NCBI GenBank assembly: GCA_963708725.1
Contig: CAVPTL010000009.1
Coordinates: forward strand, 124,001-188,000
From: CAVPTL01 sp963708725
Lineage (GTDB): Bacteria; Actinomycetota; Thermoleophilia; Gaiellales; JAICJC01
Direction of reading: 5' to 3'
DNA length: 64,000 nt
Shown: positions 34,856 to 43,733 of the stretch, one piece after another
How the letters are laid out: the number at the start of each line of letters is the position of its first letter
Numbering within the stretch: position 1 is the first letter of the stretch
The notes under the pieces: generated by a model
Databases searched by the model: none
What the model saw: only the letters and a program-made list of their open reading frames with translations
Told to the model about the DNA's origin: nothing
Translations under genes and position numbers: made by a program

Positions 34856-35184
34856 GTGATCCTGACATCCCGAGCTGGACTGAAAGCCATCGCGAGCAGC
34901 GGCTCGTGAAAAACGAGATGGCGTTTCGCGCCCACAACGAACGCCGCGCCGAGCTCGAGGAGGCGGGCGGTGTCGGTTCCGAGGAGGAAGTTCCGTTCGT
35001 GTGCGAATGTGGGAACCCCGATTGCACCGCGCCGATTGAGATCTCGATCGACGTGTACGAGCGCATCCACGAACGCGACGACCGCTTTGTTGTGAAGCGC
35101 GGACATGTGTCGCCCGACGTCGAGCGCGTCGTGGACGAGGCGGGGCGCTACCTCGTGGTCGAAAAGCTCGCGCTCGACCCCTGA
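34852..35184 (+). CDS. Small conserved protein with CxCx4C motif
   Basis: This 110-aa protein has a charged helix (residues 10-40, SHREQRLVKNEMAFRAHNER), then CECGNPDC with Cys51, Cys53 and Cys58, and a beta-rich tail (RFVVKRGHVSPDVERVVDE, RYLVVEKLAL). The cysteines may bind zinc. I have no named family for it, though the layout looks conserved rather than random. It overlaps the YihY stop by four bases. It ends two bases before the convergent MFS gene stop. Confidence 0.65.
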   Translation: MSDPDIPSWTESHREQRLVKNEMAFRAHNERRAELEEAGGVGSEEEVPFVCECGNPDCTAPIEISIDVYERIHERDDRFVVKRGHVSPDVERVVDEAGRYLVVEKLALDP

Positions 35185-35186
35185 GG

Positions 35187-36446
35187 CTAGTGCTCAACCA
35201 GCGAGCGCCGCGGCTCGGGCTCGATCTGCTGGATGTCCTCGAACTTGTCGATCGCTCGCAGCGCGGGAAACTTCCACGCCCAGATGCCGGCGACCGCGAT
35301 CGACGCGATCCCGCCCAGGAGCACTGCGGGCACGGCGCCGATCAGCGCCGCCGCGACGCCTGACTCAAACGCCCCCAGCTCGTTGGATGCACCGATGAAC
35401 ACGCGCTCGACCGCGCCGACGCGGCCACGTAGCGCCGGAGGGGTCAAAAGCGGCACGAGTGTGCCGCGGATCGACATCGAGATCACGTCGGCACCGGCCA
35501 GCGCGGCGAGTGCTGCCATCGATAACGCGAAGTTCGTCGACAGGCCAAACACGATGGTGAACACCCCGAATACCGCGACCACGATCAGCAGCGTGCGGCC
35601 CACGCGACGCCTGAGCGGCCGGCCCGACAGCACCGTGCCCACGACGACTGCGCCGATTCCGGGGGCGGCGCGCAAAAGGCCGTTTCCAAGTGCGCCGACA
35701 TGCAGGATCGTTTGCGAGAAGATCGGAAGAAGCGCGGTTGCTCCGCCGAACAGCACGGCCATCAGGTCGAGCGAGATCGCCCCGAGCAGGGCGGGGGTGG
35801 CGAAGATGAACCGCGCTCCGGCCAGTGCGTCGGAGAAGGTGGCCTTGTGATCCGACACATGGGCGCGGCCGATGGCTGCGGGTACGAGTAACACCATCAC
35901 CACAGCCGCAGCGGCACACATCCCGGCGAAGATGTACGGAACCGGCGAGCCGATCACCTGGAGCAGCCCGGCCACCGCCGGGCCGGCGATCATCGCGGCC
36001 TGCATCACCGAGATCAGCACGGCCACGGCCCGCGCGAACGATCGCTGCGAAACGCCGGCGGCCAGCAGCGGGGTGATCGCCGGTCCGGCGTAGGCGTTTC
36101 CGACGCCACTCAGAAACGCGAACACGTACAGCGGCCATACCTTGGTATCGCCGGCAGCGGCGTCGAGGGCCAATCCCGCACACGTGAGTGTCACCACAGC
36201 CAGGCCGAGTGCGGCCACGCGCCGCCGGTCGTAGCGGTCGGCCACATGTCCGGCGGGAATCGCAAGTAACGCCGCGGGGATGAACTCGGCCAGACCCAGG
36301 AGGCCCAGCACGATCGGCTCGTGAACGCGGGAGTAGGCCTGCCACCCCAATGCGGTTGCGGTCGCGCCGAACCCCAGCGTGGTCAGCAGCTCGACGCTGA
36401 GGAGCAGCCCGACCGTACGGTCACGAAGCAACTCGCGCAACGACAT
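35187..36446 (-). CDS. MFS transporter (EntS/MFS_3-like exporter)
   Basis: This 419-aa protein has twelve predicted helices and the MFS_3/enterobactin-exporter look, with the loop motif GHVADRYDRRRVA after helix 2, and RAVAVLISVMQAAMIAGPAVAG in the helix 5 area (quoted in part: SVMQAAMIAGPAVAG). ATG 36446 follows GAGGTGAG by seven bases; GTG 36458 is an alternative. It lies 22 bases after the stop of the second amine oxidase gene and is probably in the same operon. Substrate is unknown. Confidence 0.83.
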   Translation of the reverse strand: MSLRELLRDRTVGLLLSVELLTTLGFGATATALGWQAYSRVHEPIVLGLLGLAEFIPAALLAIPAGHVADRYDRRRVAALGLAVVTLTCAGLALDAAAGDTKVWPLYVFAFLSGVGNAYAGPAITPLLAAGVSQRSFARAVAVLISVMQAAMIAGPAVAGLLQVIGSPVPYIFAGMCAAAAVVMVLLVPAAIGRAHVSDHKATFSDALAGARFIFATPALLGAISLDLMAVLFGGATALLPIFSQTILHVGALGNGLLRAAPGIGAVVVGTVLSGRPLRRRVGRTLLIVVAVFGVFTIVFGLSTNFALSMAALAALAGADVISMSIRGTLVPLLTPPALRGRVGAVERVFIGASNELGAFESGVAAALIGAVPAVLLGGIASIAVAGIWAWKFPALRAIDKFEDIQQIEPEPRRSLVEH

Positions 36447-36468
36447 GCTCTCGCTCACCTCGGCGCCT

Positions 36469-38355
36469 TCAGGAGCGGCAGTGAGGTGTGGGTGCGACGT
36501 CGAGCGCGGGGTTCCGGTCAAAGAACCCGAACGGTTTGAGCCAGAACGACACAGTGTCGACCGGCATCACCGGCCAGTCCTCGACGCGGGTGATGTGGTG
36601 GATGCCGAACACGTACCAAAGCACCACGTCGGCGTTCTCGAGCGGGCGGTTGGCCGCCATCCACACCGGCAGGCCGGTGTCATCGAGACTCTGGGTGGGA
36701 TAGTCGCCGCAGGGCCAGCGCTCGGCATCGTCGTGGGCGGTGACCCACAGCTGATGGCCGATCACGTTGGCGCGTCGCCGCACCGGGGTGTCGGGCCCAA
36801 GCAGCGGCGGGACCGATGCGGTCGGAACGAGCTTGTAGGCAACGGGGGAGCCGTGGGCGTTCAGGCGGCTGGGGTTGGCGACCTTCCAGCCGCGTTGGGT
36901 GTTCCAGTCGTAGTCTCGGACGCCCTCGGACTCGCTGGTGAGCGGCGTCGCGACGGTGGTCACGCCGAGGCCCGACGGGTTCTGCGGGCCGATCGGACTC
37001 GCGGCCGAATCGACCTCGTACACCGTGTTCTCGGCGCCGTCGACGTCGAGGTCGAGCCGCGCGACGATGAAGTGCTGGTGAAACGGGGCATAGGTGTGCT
37101 CGTCCACCACCGTGCCGTATGGAGGTGCGTGCTCCGCGAAGCCGGTGGTCACCATCAGGCCGGTGGCGCGCACTTCACACTCGATGTTTCCGTCTTCGTG
37201 GAAGCGCCAGTAGACGAGGTACTCGTAGTTGGCCACGGTGACGTGGAACGACACCACCAGCCGGCGCATGCGGCGCACCTCACTACCGGTGACGGGATCG
37301 ACGTGCTTCCACAGGATGGCGTTGTCCTCCTCGTGGATGCAGATCGCCTGCGGGATCGGGATCGGCGTGCCGTGAGAGTCGTGGACGACCTCGTCGAGAT
37401 AGGTGATCTCGCCCAGGCAGTCGCAGCCGAGCGCGAGCGAGGTGGTCATGAAGCCCATGCCCCACTCACCGATGTCAAACGCGGTGCGGCGATAGTGGTC
37501 GGGGGTCGGGTCGCGGTAGGGCACGACCATCTCGGCGAACGACATACGGTGGGCGATCGGCCGGGTCACGCCGTCCTGCTCGTAGCCGACGCGGTGCAGC
37601 ACGAGGCCCTCGCGTGGGGTGAACCCGATCCGCATCGTCCAGCGCTGCCATCGCAGCAGGCGGCCATCAAGCGTGAACGATGCACCCTCGGGCTGGGTGA
37701 TCTCGAGCGGCTTCAGGTCGGTTCGAACACGCAGGTCGGGGATGTGGCGAGGCGCGTACTCGCCCATCACCTGGGGCTGCGGAATCGCGCCGGAGTCGTC
37801 GATCTCCAGGAGCTCCATCGAGTTGGTGTCGACCACGCAATGCAACCCCGACACCAGGTGGGCGTAGGGGTTGGTGTCGGGAGCGGTGCGTACCCAGGCG
37901 TCGGTCCAGCCGACTCGCCGGCCGTGGTAGCGCTCGGGTACGAGCGCGTCGCCGTAGGCCCAGGTGTCGAACAGGACGAGGCTGGGATCGTCGATGCCGC
38001 GTTTGGCCAGCGCCGCCACCACGTCGGGATGGGCGCGAAGCATCTCGTCGACCTCGTGGTACTCGTCGGTGGTGAAGTTTGGCTGCACCCCCGGGCGATG
38101 ATCGCAGCGGGTGACTGCGTCGGCGCCGAGGTCGACGACCGCCTCGTAGGCCGCGCCGTCGGCTCGGTTCCAGAAGGTCACGAGCGCTTCGCGCGCGAGT
38201 GGCGAGCGTTCGTCCCAGGTGAGCATCGCCGCCTTGGGAGGCTCGACCAGCGTGATCGTCCCGAACCGCCACCCGGCGTCGACGCCGCGGTCGCGTTCGA
38301 GGATTGCCACCACCGCCGAGATCTCAGAGGCGGTGAGCGGGTCGAGAGGATGCAT
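36469..38355 (-). CDS. Copper amine oxidase (primary-amine oxidase), copy 2
   Basis: This 628-aa paralogue of the enzyme at 22715-24637 has the topaquinone motif TVANYEY with the modified Tyr at residue 377 (codon 37225-37227), and the HQHFIVARLDLDVDG block with the copper-ligand histidines near 429. It begins MHPLDPLTASEISAVV, nearly identical in layout to copy 1. No signal peptide is seen. ATG 38355 shares its A with the stop of the L,D-transpeptidase gene (TGATG), so the two are coupled. The two oxidases differ enough throughout that they are not a recent duplication. Different amine substrates are likely. Confidence 0.9.
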   Translation of the reverse strand: MHPLDPLTASEISAVVAILERDRGVDAGWRFGTITLVEPPKAAMLTWDERSPLAREALVTFWNRADGAAYEAVVDLGADAVTRCDHRPGVQPNFTTDEYHEVDEMLRAHPDVVAALAKRGIDDPSLVLFDTWAYGDALVPERYHGRRVGWTDAWVRTAPDTNPYAHLVSGLHCVVDTNSMELLEIDDSGAIPQPQVMGEYAPRHIPDLRVRTDLKPLEITQPEGASFTLDGRLLRWQRWTMRIGFTPREGLVLHRVGYEQDGVTRPIAHRMSFAEMVVPYRDPTPDHYRRTAFDIGEWGMGFMTTSLALGCDCLGEITYLDEVVHDSHGTPIPIPQAICIHEEDNAILWKHVDPVTGSEVRRMRRLVVSFHVTVANYEYLVYWRFHEDGNIECEVRATGLMVTTGFAEHAPPYGTVVDEHTYAPFHQHFIVARLDLDVDGAENTVYEVDSAASPIGPQNPSGLGVTTVATPLTSESEGVRDYDWNTQRGWKVANPSRLNAHGSPVAYKLVPTASVPPLLGPDTPVRRRANVIGHQLWVTAHDDAERWPCGDYPTQSLDDTGLPVWMAANRPLENADVVLWYVFGIHHITRVEDWPVMPVDTVSFWLKPFGFFDRNPALDVAPTPHCRS

Positions 38356-39248
38356 CAGGACGCAGCGACGGTGACGAGCGTGCCGTAGGTCATCAGCTGG
38401 TACGCCTTGGCAGCGTCTCCGAACGACAACTCCACGCACCCCAGGCTCTGAGGTGAGCCGTACGACGGCCGCGGGAACCCGTGTACCGCGTCACCGCCGT
38501 TGAAGTAGCTCACCCACGGCACGCCGGGATCGTTGTAGTGGGTTCCGTCGGGGTTCGTCCCCTGCATCGTCGTCGACGTGTAGCGCAGATAGACGGGGAA
38601 GGTGCCGAGCGCCGTGGGGGCCTCGGCGATACCGGTATTGGCCGGCGCCTGGAACACGACGTGCGACTTCTGGTAGATCGTGATCGTCTCGGGCAGCGAC
38701 TCGCGCACGAGCACGTAGGTGTAGGGCCGCGGCGCGTGGTGGGGCTTGGTCGAGAGCAGCTTCTTCCACACGCGCGCGCCGGCGATGCCGTCGGGGGTCA
38801 TGCCATTGTCGGACTCAAACGACATCACAGCGGCCCTGGTGGCCACCCCGTACACGCGCGGCTCGAACTGCTCGCGCAAGCCGGGCGGCGGGTCGAATGT
38901 CCACCGGAAGATGCCGCGGCGCGGGGCAAATACATACATCGGCTGGGTGCCGACGGTGTGAAACTTGACCGGGAGGTAGCCGGCGTGTGCGAGCAGCTGC
39001 TGGAGCCGCAAGACCATCTTCCCGTGCGAATCGGGAAGCGTGTTGGGGTACACCATGCGCGGGTGTCCGAAGGGATTCTCCGGAGTCGGCTTCGGGCTTC
39101 GGTAGTGGTGAGCGGTCGCGTACAGCGGGTGGTGGCGTACCGGAGTGGTGGCGCTCGCCTGTGAGTCGCGCACCATCCATGCGGCGGCGCCGCCTGCTGC
39201 AAGCAGCGCAATCACAAACGTTCCGATAACGAGCCACCGACGTCTCAT
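38355..39248 (-). CDS. L,D-transpeptidase (YkuD) with peptidoglycan-binding domain
   Basis: This 297-aa cell-wall enzyme makes 3-3 cross-links in peptidoglycan. It has an N-terminal signal anchor (residues 5-24), a PG-binding_1-like region around KMVLRLQQLLAHAGYLP and VMSFESDNGMTPDGIAGARV, and a YkuD domain. The YkuD site is HGFPRPSYGSPQSLGCVEL with catalytic Cys271 and the expected His and Ser. MRRRWLV at 39248 is the start that gives the signal segment at the N-terminus. Its stop overlaps the amine-oxidase start by one base, an odd pairing of a wall enzyme with an intracellular amine oxidase. Confidence 0.87.
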   Translation of the reverse strand: MRRRWLVIGTFVIALLAAGGAAAWMVRDSQASATTPVRHHPLYATAHHYRSPKPTPENPFGHPRMVYPNTLPDSHGKMVLRLQQLLAHAGYLPVKFHTVGTQPMYVFAPRRGIFRWTFDPPPGLREQFEPRVYGVATRAAVMSFESDNGMTPDGIAGARVWKKLLSTKPHHAPRPYTYVLVRESLPETITIYQKSHVVFQAPANTGIAEAPTALGTFPVYLRYTSTTMQGTNPDGTHYNDPGVPWVSYFNGGDAVHGFPRPSYGSPQSLGCVELSFGDAAKAYQLMTYGTLVTVAAS

Positions 39249-39337
39249 ACGGACCGAGTGTAGCGTTCGCGGCCTCTCGCACAAAGCCTTGTCGGGGATT
39301 GACGCGTGCGGGCAGCGCCGCTGGCATCCTGCGAGGC

Positions 39338-40531
39338 ATGCGGCGACTCGCAGCGGGCCTCATCTATCTGGCGATTTTCGCGGGCGAGGTGCTGTGGAAC
39401 GGGTTCGTGCCGCTGGTGCCGGAGCTGTCCCAGCGCTACGACCTGTCCAAGCTCCAGGCGGGCGTCCTTCTGTCCACCACCAGCGCCACCATATTGCTGG
39501 TGTCGTTGCCCGCCGCGGCGGTGTGCGAACGGGTCGGACCACGGCGGATGACCGTGGTGGCCACGGCCGTGATCGCAGTGTCGTCACTGCTCCAGGGAAT
39601 CGCCGGCAACTACGCCGAGCTGATCGGGGCGAGGGCGCTGTTTGGGATCGGCTTTGGGGTGCTGTGGATCACCGGTCTGCGCTGGCTTACCGAGATCGCC
39701 GGCGCACGTGAGTCGCAGGCGCTGTCGCTCACGGTGACCACAGCCGGGCTGTCGGCCGTCGTCGGCCCCGCACTTACCGGGGTGGCGGTGACGCAGTTCG
39801 GAATGGCCCCGCTGTTCATCGTGATCGCGATCGTGAACGCCGGGCTGGCCCTCGCGATGTGGTGGGAGCCCACCGGCACAGGCAAGGCGACCGGCCACGA
39901 GCAGCCGCTTACCGAGATGCTGCGGATGGCCTCGCGCAATCGGCTGGTGCTCGTCAGCCTGGTCTTGATGATGACGGCTGGGCTGATGGGAGCCGTTGTC
40001 AACCTGCTGGTTCCGTTGCAGCTGCATGCAAACGGCGTCTCGACGGCGGATATCGGCGCGGCCTTCGGGCTGGCCGCCGCCGTCTTCATCGTCACCAGCG
40101 CGTTGGTTGCTCGCGCAGCTGATCGAGCGGTGCGCGTCCGCATGGCGGTTCTTGCACTCATGCTTTCGGCGGTCAGCCTCACGATTCCGATCGCCAGCGA
40201 GACAACGGGTGCGCTGGTCGGCTTCCTGTTTGCGCGGGCGCCGATGACGGCGTTTCTGTTCACCATCGCGTTCCCGTTGGGCGCGATCGGCGCCCGCCGG
40301 GCGGGGATCACGGTCGGCGCCGTGGCCGCCTTGATCAACATCGCCTGGTCGATCTCGATGCTGGCTGGTCCCGTGGTCTTCGCGGCGATTGCACAGGCGG
40401 CCGGCGATCGCGCGGCATACGCGGTGTTGATGGCGGTGTTTGGCTGCGCGATCCTGTGGATCGTGCAGCCGTGGCGACGGCCGGCTGCGGTGGCCGCCCT
40501 GGGTGCGCCTTCCGACACCCGGCCTAGGTAG
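39338..40531 (+). CDS. MFS transporter
   Basis: This 397-aa protein has about twelve membrane helices. The loop-2 motif AAAVCERVGPRRMTVV and a helix-5 stretch TTAGLSAVVGPALTGVAV match the drug/sugar-type major facilitator families. The start MRRLAAGLIYLAIF at 39338 puts the first helix at the N-terminus. It is followed 12 bases later by a serine-hydrolase gene. Substrate is not known. Confidence 0.82.
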   Translation: MRRLAAGLIYLAIFAGEVLWNGFVPLVPELSQRYDLSKLQAGVLLSTTSATILLVSLPAAAVCERVGPRRMTVVATAVIAVSSLLQGIAGNYAELIGARALFGIGFGVLWITGLRWLTEIAGARESQALSLTVTTAGLSAVVGPALTGVAVTQFGMAPLFIVIAIVNAGLALAMWWEPTGTGKATGHEQPLTEMLRMASRNRLVLVSLVLMMTAGLMGAVVNLLVPLQLHANGVSTADIGAAFGLAAAVFIVTSALVARAADRAVRVRMAVLALMLSAVSLTIPIASETTGALVGFLFARAPMTAFLFTIAFPLGAIGARRAGITVGAVAALINIAWSISMLAGPVVFAAIAQAAGDRAAYAVLMAVFGCAILWIVQPWRRPAAVAALGAPSDTRPR

Positions 40532-40543
40532 GGTGTGCCGCGC

Positions 40544-41764
40544 ATGAGCACTGTCGATCCCGCCCCCACCGCCCGCGAGCTGGGCCTGATGCACGGGACG
40601 CCGCCGGTGGGAGACTCACTGGTGACGCTGGCCAACTGGCAGGAACCTCCGTTCAACCGGTGGGCCTTCCAGCATCTGCGTGAACTCATCCCCAACTCCC
40701 GCATCGCCCGCGCGGCTACTCCACGCGAGCTTCCGCGCGACCACCAGGACCTCGGCGAGATCGAGTTCACCGTTGGCGAGGAGACGCACACGGTGCAGGA
40801 GATGCTGGATGCCACCTATACCGACGGGTTTCTGGTGCTCCACCGCGGCCGGATCGTGACCGAGCGCTACTTCAACGGACTCAGCCCCGATCGCACCCAT
40901 CTGATCATGTCGGTGACAAAGTCGGTGGTCGCCACCGTCGCGGGGATCCTCGCCGAGCGGGGCGAGCTCGATACCGAGGGGCCGATCACGGCGGTGATCC
41001 CCGAGCTCGAAGGCACCTCGTGGGACGGCGCCACGGTGCGACACCTGCTGGACATGCGCGCCGGCACGAAGTTCAACGAGGACTACGCCGATCTCGACGC
41101 CGACGTGCGGCTGTTCGAGCAGGTCTACCTGTGGCGGCCTCGCACAGATGACTCGCTCCCCGAAGATGCCTGCACGTACATGGCGGGCCTCGAGAACGAC
41201 CGCCCGCATGGCGGGCCGTTTGACTACCGCTCGATCCTGACCAGCATGCTTGGCTGGGTGGTCGAACGCGCCGGCGGTGCGCGTCTGGCCGATCTGATCG
41301 CCACCGAGGTGTGGCAGCCGATCGGTGCCGAGTTCGACGCCGAGATCACGGTCGACGGCCACGGCACGGCGATGGCCGACGGCGGGATGTGCGCAACGCT
41401 TCGCGATCTCGCCCGGTTCGGCGAGCTCTGGCTTCGTCAGGGCAAGCTGGACGGCCGGCGGATCGTCCCCGAGGAGTGGGTCGCCGACACCCTCGCCGGC
41501 GGTAAGGACAGTCGCGAGGCCTATCGGCCGTCGGCGAAGTCGGATGAGTCGCCCAACGCCTTTTACCGCAATAAGTGGTGGATGCTCGACTCCGAGCGGC
41601 CGCGGTTTGCCGCGATCGGGATCAATGGTCAGAAGATCTGGATCGATCTGCCCACAGAGACCGTGGTGGTCAAGCTCTCAACCTACCCAACCGCGCTTGA
41701 CGACCATCTCGAGGGACTGACGTATGCCGCTTCGGCGGCGATCGCGCGCGCGCTCAATGGCTAA
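40544..41764 (+). CDS. Beta-lactamase-fold serine hydrolase (class C-like)
   Basis: This 406-aa protein has the class C beta-lactamase/esterase fold. The SxxK motif is Ser123-Val-Thr-Lys126 in IMSVTKSVVA. The Tyr motif is FDYRSI near 225, where the family usually has Y-x-N or Y-S-N. A GINGQ strand near 365 replaces the HxG/KTG third motif. There is no signal peptide, so it should be a cytosolic esterase, amidase or nylon-oligomer-type hydrolase, not a resistance enzyme. RTHLIMSVTKS and LLDMRAGTKFNEDY resemble 6-aminohexanoate-dimer hydrolase relatives. It is ten bases before the aldo/keto reductase gene. Confidence 0.82.
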   Translation: MSTVDPAPTARELGLMHGTPPVGDSLVTLANWQEPPFNRWAFQHLRELIPNSRIARAATPRELPRDHQDLGEIEFTVGEETHTVQEMLDATYTDGFLVLHRGRIVTERYFNGLSPDRTHLIMSVTKSVVATVAGILAERGELDTEGPITAVIPELEGTSWDGATVRHLLDMRAGTKFNEDYADLDADVRLFEQVYLWRPRTDDSLPEDACTYMAGLENDRPHGGPFDYRSILTSMLGWVVERAGGARLADLIATEVWQPIGAEFDAEITVDGHGTAMADGGMCATLRDLARFGELWLRQGKLDGRRIVPEEWVADTLAGGKDSREAYRPSAKSDESPNAFYRNKWWMLDSERPRFAAIGINGQKIWIDLPTETVVVKLSTYPTALDDHLEGLTYAASAAIARALNG

Positions 41765-41773
41765 TCTGCGGGC

Positions 41774-42907
41774 ATGACTGTTGCCCTGGGCCACACCGCG
41801 CTGGGTTCGTGGAGCGGTGGCCGTTTCATGCACTTCGGCGAGCCGTTGTCCGACGATCGGCTGGTCGCACTGCTGCGACCGGACGACCGCATCTCGACCG
41901 TGATCACGTCAGACGTGTACGGCCAGGGTGATGCCGATCGGATGGTGGGTCGTGCGCTCGCCGGGCTTCCGCGTGAGAGCTACCGGCTGGTGGGGATGGT
42001 GGGTCACGACTTCTACGATGGCGAGCGGGCGGGCGCCAAGGGCTACCCGCGGTTTACCGACGCCGCCCTGCGCGGCCCCGACGGCTATGCCGAGTACCTT
42101 CGTACCGCCACCGAGCGGAGTCTCGAGCGCTGTGGCGTCGACCATTTCGACGTGCTCATGCTGCACAACCCCGATCGGGTCGGATACACGTCGCCGGTGG
42201 TGTGGGAAGCGATGGCGGCACTCCGCTCGACCGGGCTCGCGCTCGCAATTGGCGTGGCGCCGGGGCCGGCAAACGGGTTCACACTCGACGTGATCGATTG
42301 CGTCGAGCGCTTCGGCGACACGATCGACTGGGCGATGCTGATCCTGAATCCGCTGGAGCCGTGGCCGGGCAGCCTGGCGCTTCCGGCGTGCGTTCGAAAC
42401 GACGTGCAGGTGATCGCTCGGGTGGTCGACTACGGCGGCCTCTTCCACGACGACCTGCGAAGCGAGGAGGGACTGGGAGAGCGCGACCACCGCGCCTTCC
42501 GGCCGGCGGGCTGGGTGGGCAGGGCGCGGACAAAGCTCGACCGCCTGCGGCCGGTCGCTGCGGCCCATGATTTGACGCTGCTCCAGCTCGCCTGCGCGTG
42601 GACGCTGGCCCAGCCCGCTGTCGCGACCGCGGCACCGACGTTGATCCAGGAGTCCGGCGCCGACGCCCGCCCGATCGAGGCCCAGCGCGAAGAGCTGGCC
42701 GATGCGCCAACAGGGGAGATCCTGAGCCAGCAGGAGCTCGTCCAGATCTCCGAGATCGGCGACAACACCGGGTCGATGGCGCTCAAGGGCGGATCGCCGA
42801 GCTTCGAAGGCGACGAGCGGCCGGACGCCTGGCCGCTGACCGACGACCTGCGCCAGACCGCCGCCCGCTGGGGTCTCGACCCCGAACGCGACCTCACCCT
42901 CGCATGA
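41774..42907 (+). CDS. Aldo/keto reductase-family protein with an altered catalytic site
   Basis: This 377-aa protein has the AKR barrel layout. Asp47 and Tyr49 sit in SDVYGQGDAD and His131 in LMLHNPDRVG, three of the four catalytic positions. The Lys expected in the strand after the first helix seems replaced by Met75 in LVGMVGHDF. The C-terminal 60 residues extend beyond the usual 320-aa family length. It may have lost reductase activity or use a different chemistry. The stop codon TGA is the first three bases of a palindrome copy. The gene lies in a short run with the serine hydrolase and an alpha/beta hydrolase. Confidence 0.78.
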   Translation: MTVALGHTALGSWSGGRFMHFGEPLSDDRLVALLRPDDRISTVITSDVYGQGDADRMVGRALAGLPRESYRLVGMVGHDFYDGERAGAKGYPRFTDAALRGPDGYAEYLRTATERSLERCGVDHFDVLMLHNPDRVGYTSPVVWEAMAALRSTGLALAIGVAPGPANGFTLDVIDCVERFGDTIDWAMLILNPLEPWPGSLALPACVRNDVQVIARVVDYGGLFHDDLRSEEGLGERDHRAFRPAGWVGRARTKLDRLRPVAAAHDLTLLQLACAWTLAQPAVATAAPTLIQESGADARPIEAQREELADAPTGEILSQQELVQISEIGDNTGSMALKGGSPSFEGDERPDAWPLTDDLRQTAARWGLDPERDLTLA

Positions 42908-42933
42908 ATAACGGTGCCAGGCACCGTTATTCA
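42905..42933. repeat. Dispersed palindrome, copy 4 (CG variant)
   Basis: This is a perfect 29-base palindrome with arms TGAATAACGGTGCC and GGCACCGTTATTCA and central A. The TGA of its left end is the stop codon of the aldo/keto reductase gene, so the element and the coding end have merged. It is the only copy between two genes in the same direction. It repeats the copy at 9156 exactly over 29 bases. Confidence 0.9.
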
Positions 42934-42953
42934 CACGCATCAATCTCGCGTGC

Positions 42954-43733
42954 ATGCTGAACTTCGAGCTTTCACCCGGCGACGGTCCCGAGCTGGCGCT
43001 GATCCACGCCGGCATCTGCGATTCGCGCATGTGGGATGAGCATTGGCCGACGCTCGGTGAGCGCTACCGCACGCTGCGGTATGACATGGCCGGGTTCGGC
43101 AACTCGCCGCTGCCTGACGAAAGCTTCTCCAACACCATCGACCTGGCCGAGATCCTGGCCTACGCCGGATTCGGTGAGACCGTCCTGGTGGGTGCCTCGA
43201 TGGGGGCCAAGGTCGCGGTCGATGCGGCACTTGCGTTCCCCGATCGGATCGCGGGCCTGGTGCTCGTCGGCCCCGCTGTGGCCGGCCACGACTGGTCGCT
43301 CGAGGCGCAGGCCTATGACGAGCTCGAGGAGACGGCGCTCGACCGTGGCGACCTCGATGCGGCCGCGGCCATCAACGTCGCCTACTGGGTCGACGGCCCG
43401 CAGCGCACTCCCCCCGAGGTCGATGCCGATCTGCGCCGACGCGTCCACGCGATGCAGCGGCGGGCCTTCGAACTCCAGATCGAGGCCGCGGACGGACTCG
43501 AGGAGACGCCGCTGGTGCCCGACGCCGCCGACCATCTCTCAGAGATCAGCTGTCCGGCACTGGTCATCGTCGGGTCGATCGACCGCGTGGACATCCTGGA
43601 GATGGCCGATCAGCTGGCCGCCGGCATCCCACACGCACGGCGGGCGACCATCGAGGGCACGGCACACCTGCCAAGCATGGAGCGCCCCGAGGAGTTCGAC
43701 GAGCTGGTCGAGGGGTTCGTGGACTCGCTCTAG
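42954..43733 (+). CDS. Alpha/beta hydrolase
   Basis: This 259-aa protein has the alpha/beta-hydrolase fold. The oxyanion strand LALIHAGICDSRMW is near residue 15, the nucleophile elbow GASMG has Ser82, and the C-terminal His is in GTAHLPSMERPEEF near 237, with an Asp in VGSIDRVD near 205. It resembles small esterases and lactonases of the 3-oxoadipate enol-lactonase group. ATG 42954 is 20 bases after the palindrome. Its stop overlaps the stop of a convergent unknown gene by four bases. Confidence 0.82.
   Translation: MLNFELSPGDGPELALIHAGICDSRMWDEHWPTLGERYRTLRYDMAGFGNSPLPDESFSNTIDLAEILAYAGFGETVLVGASMGAKVAVDAALAFPDRIAGLVLVGPAVAGHDWSLEAQAYDELEETALDRGDLDAAAAINVAYWVDGPQRTPPEVDADLRRRVHAMQRRAFELQIEAADGLEETPLVPDAADHLSEISCPALVIVGSIDRVDILEMADQLAAGIPHARRATIEGTAHLPSMERPEEFDELVEGFVDSL

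Noticed and set aside
38439..39363. Longer starts for the second amine oxidase (38439) and the 182-aa frame opposite it
   Set aside because: ATG 38355 gives the same N-terminus as the first amine oxidase and overlaps the transpeptidase stop by one base.
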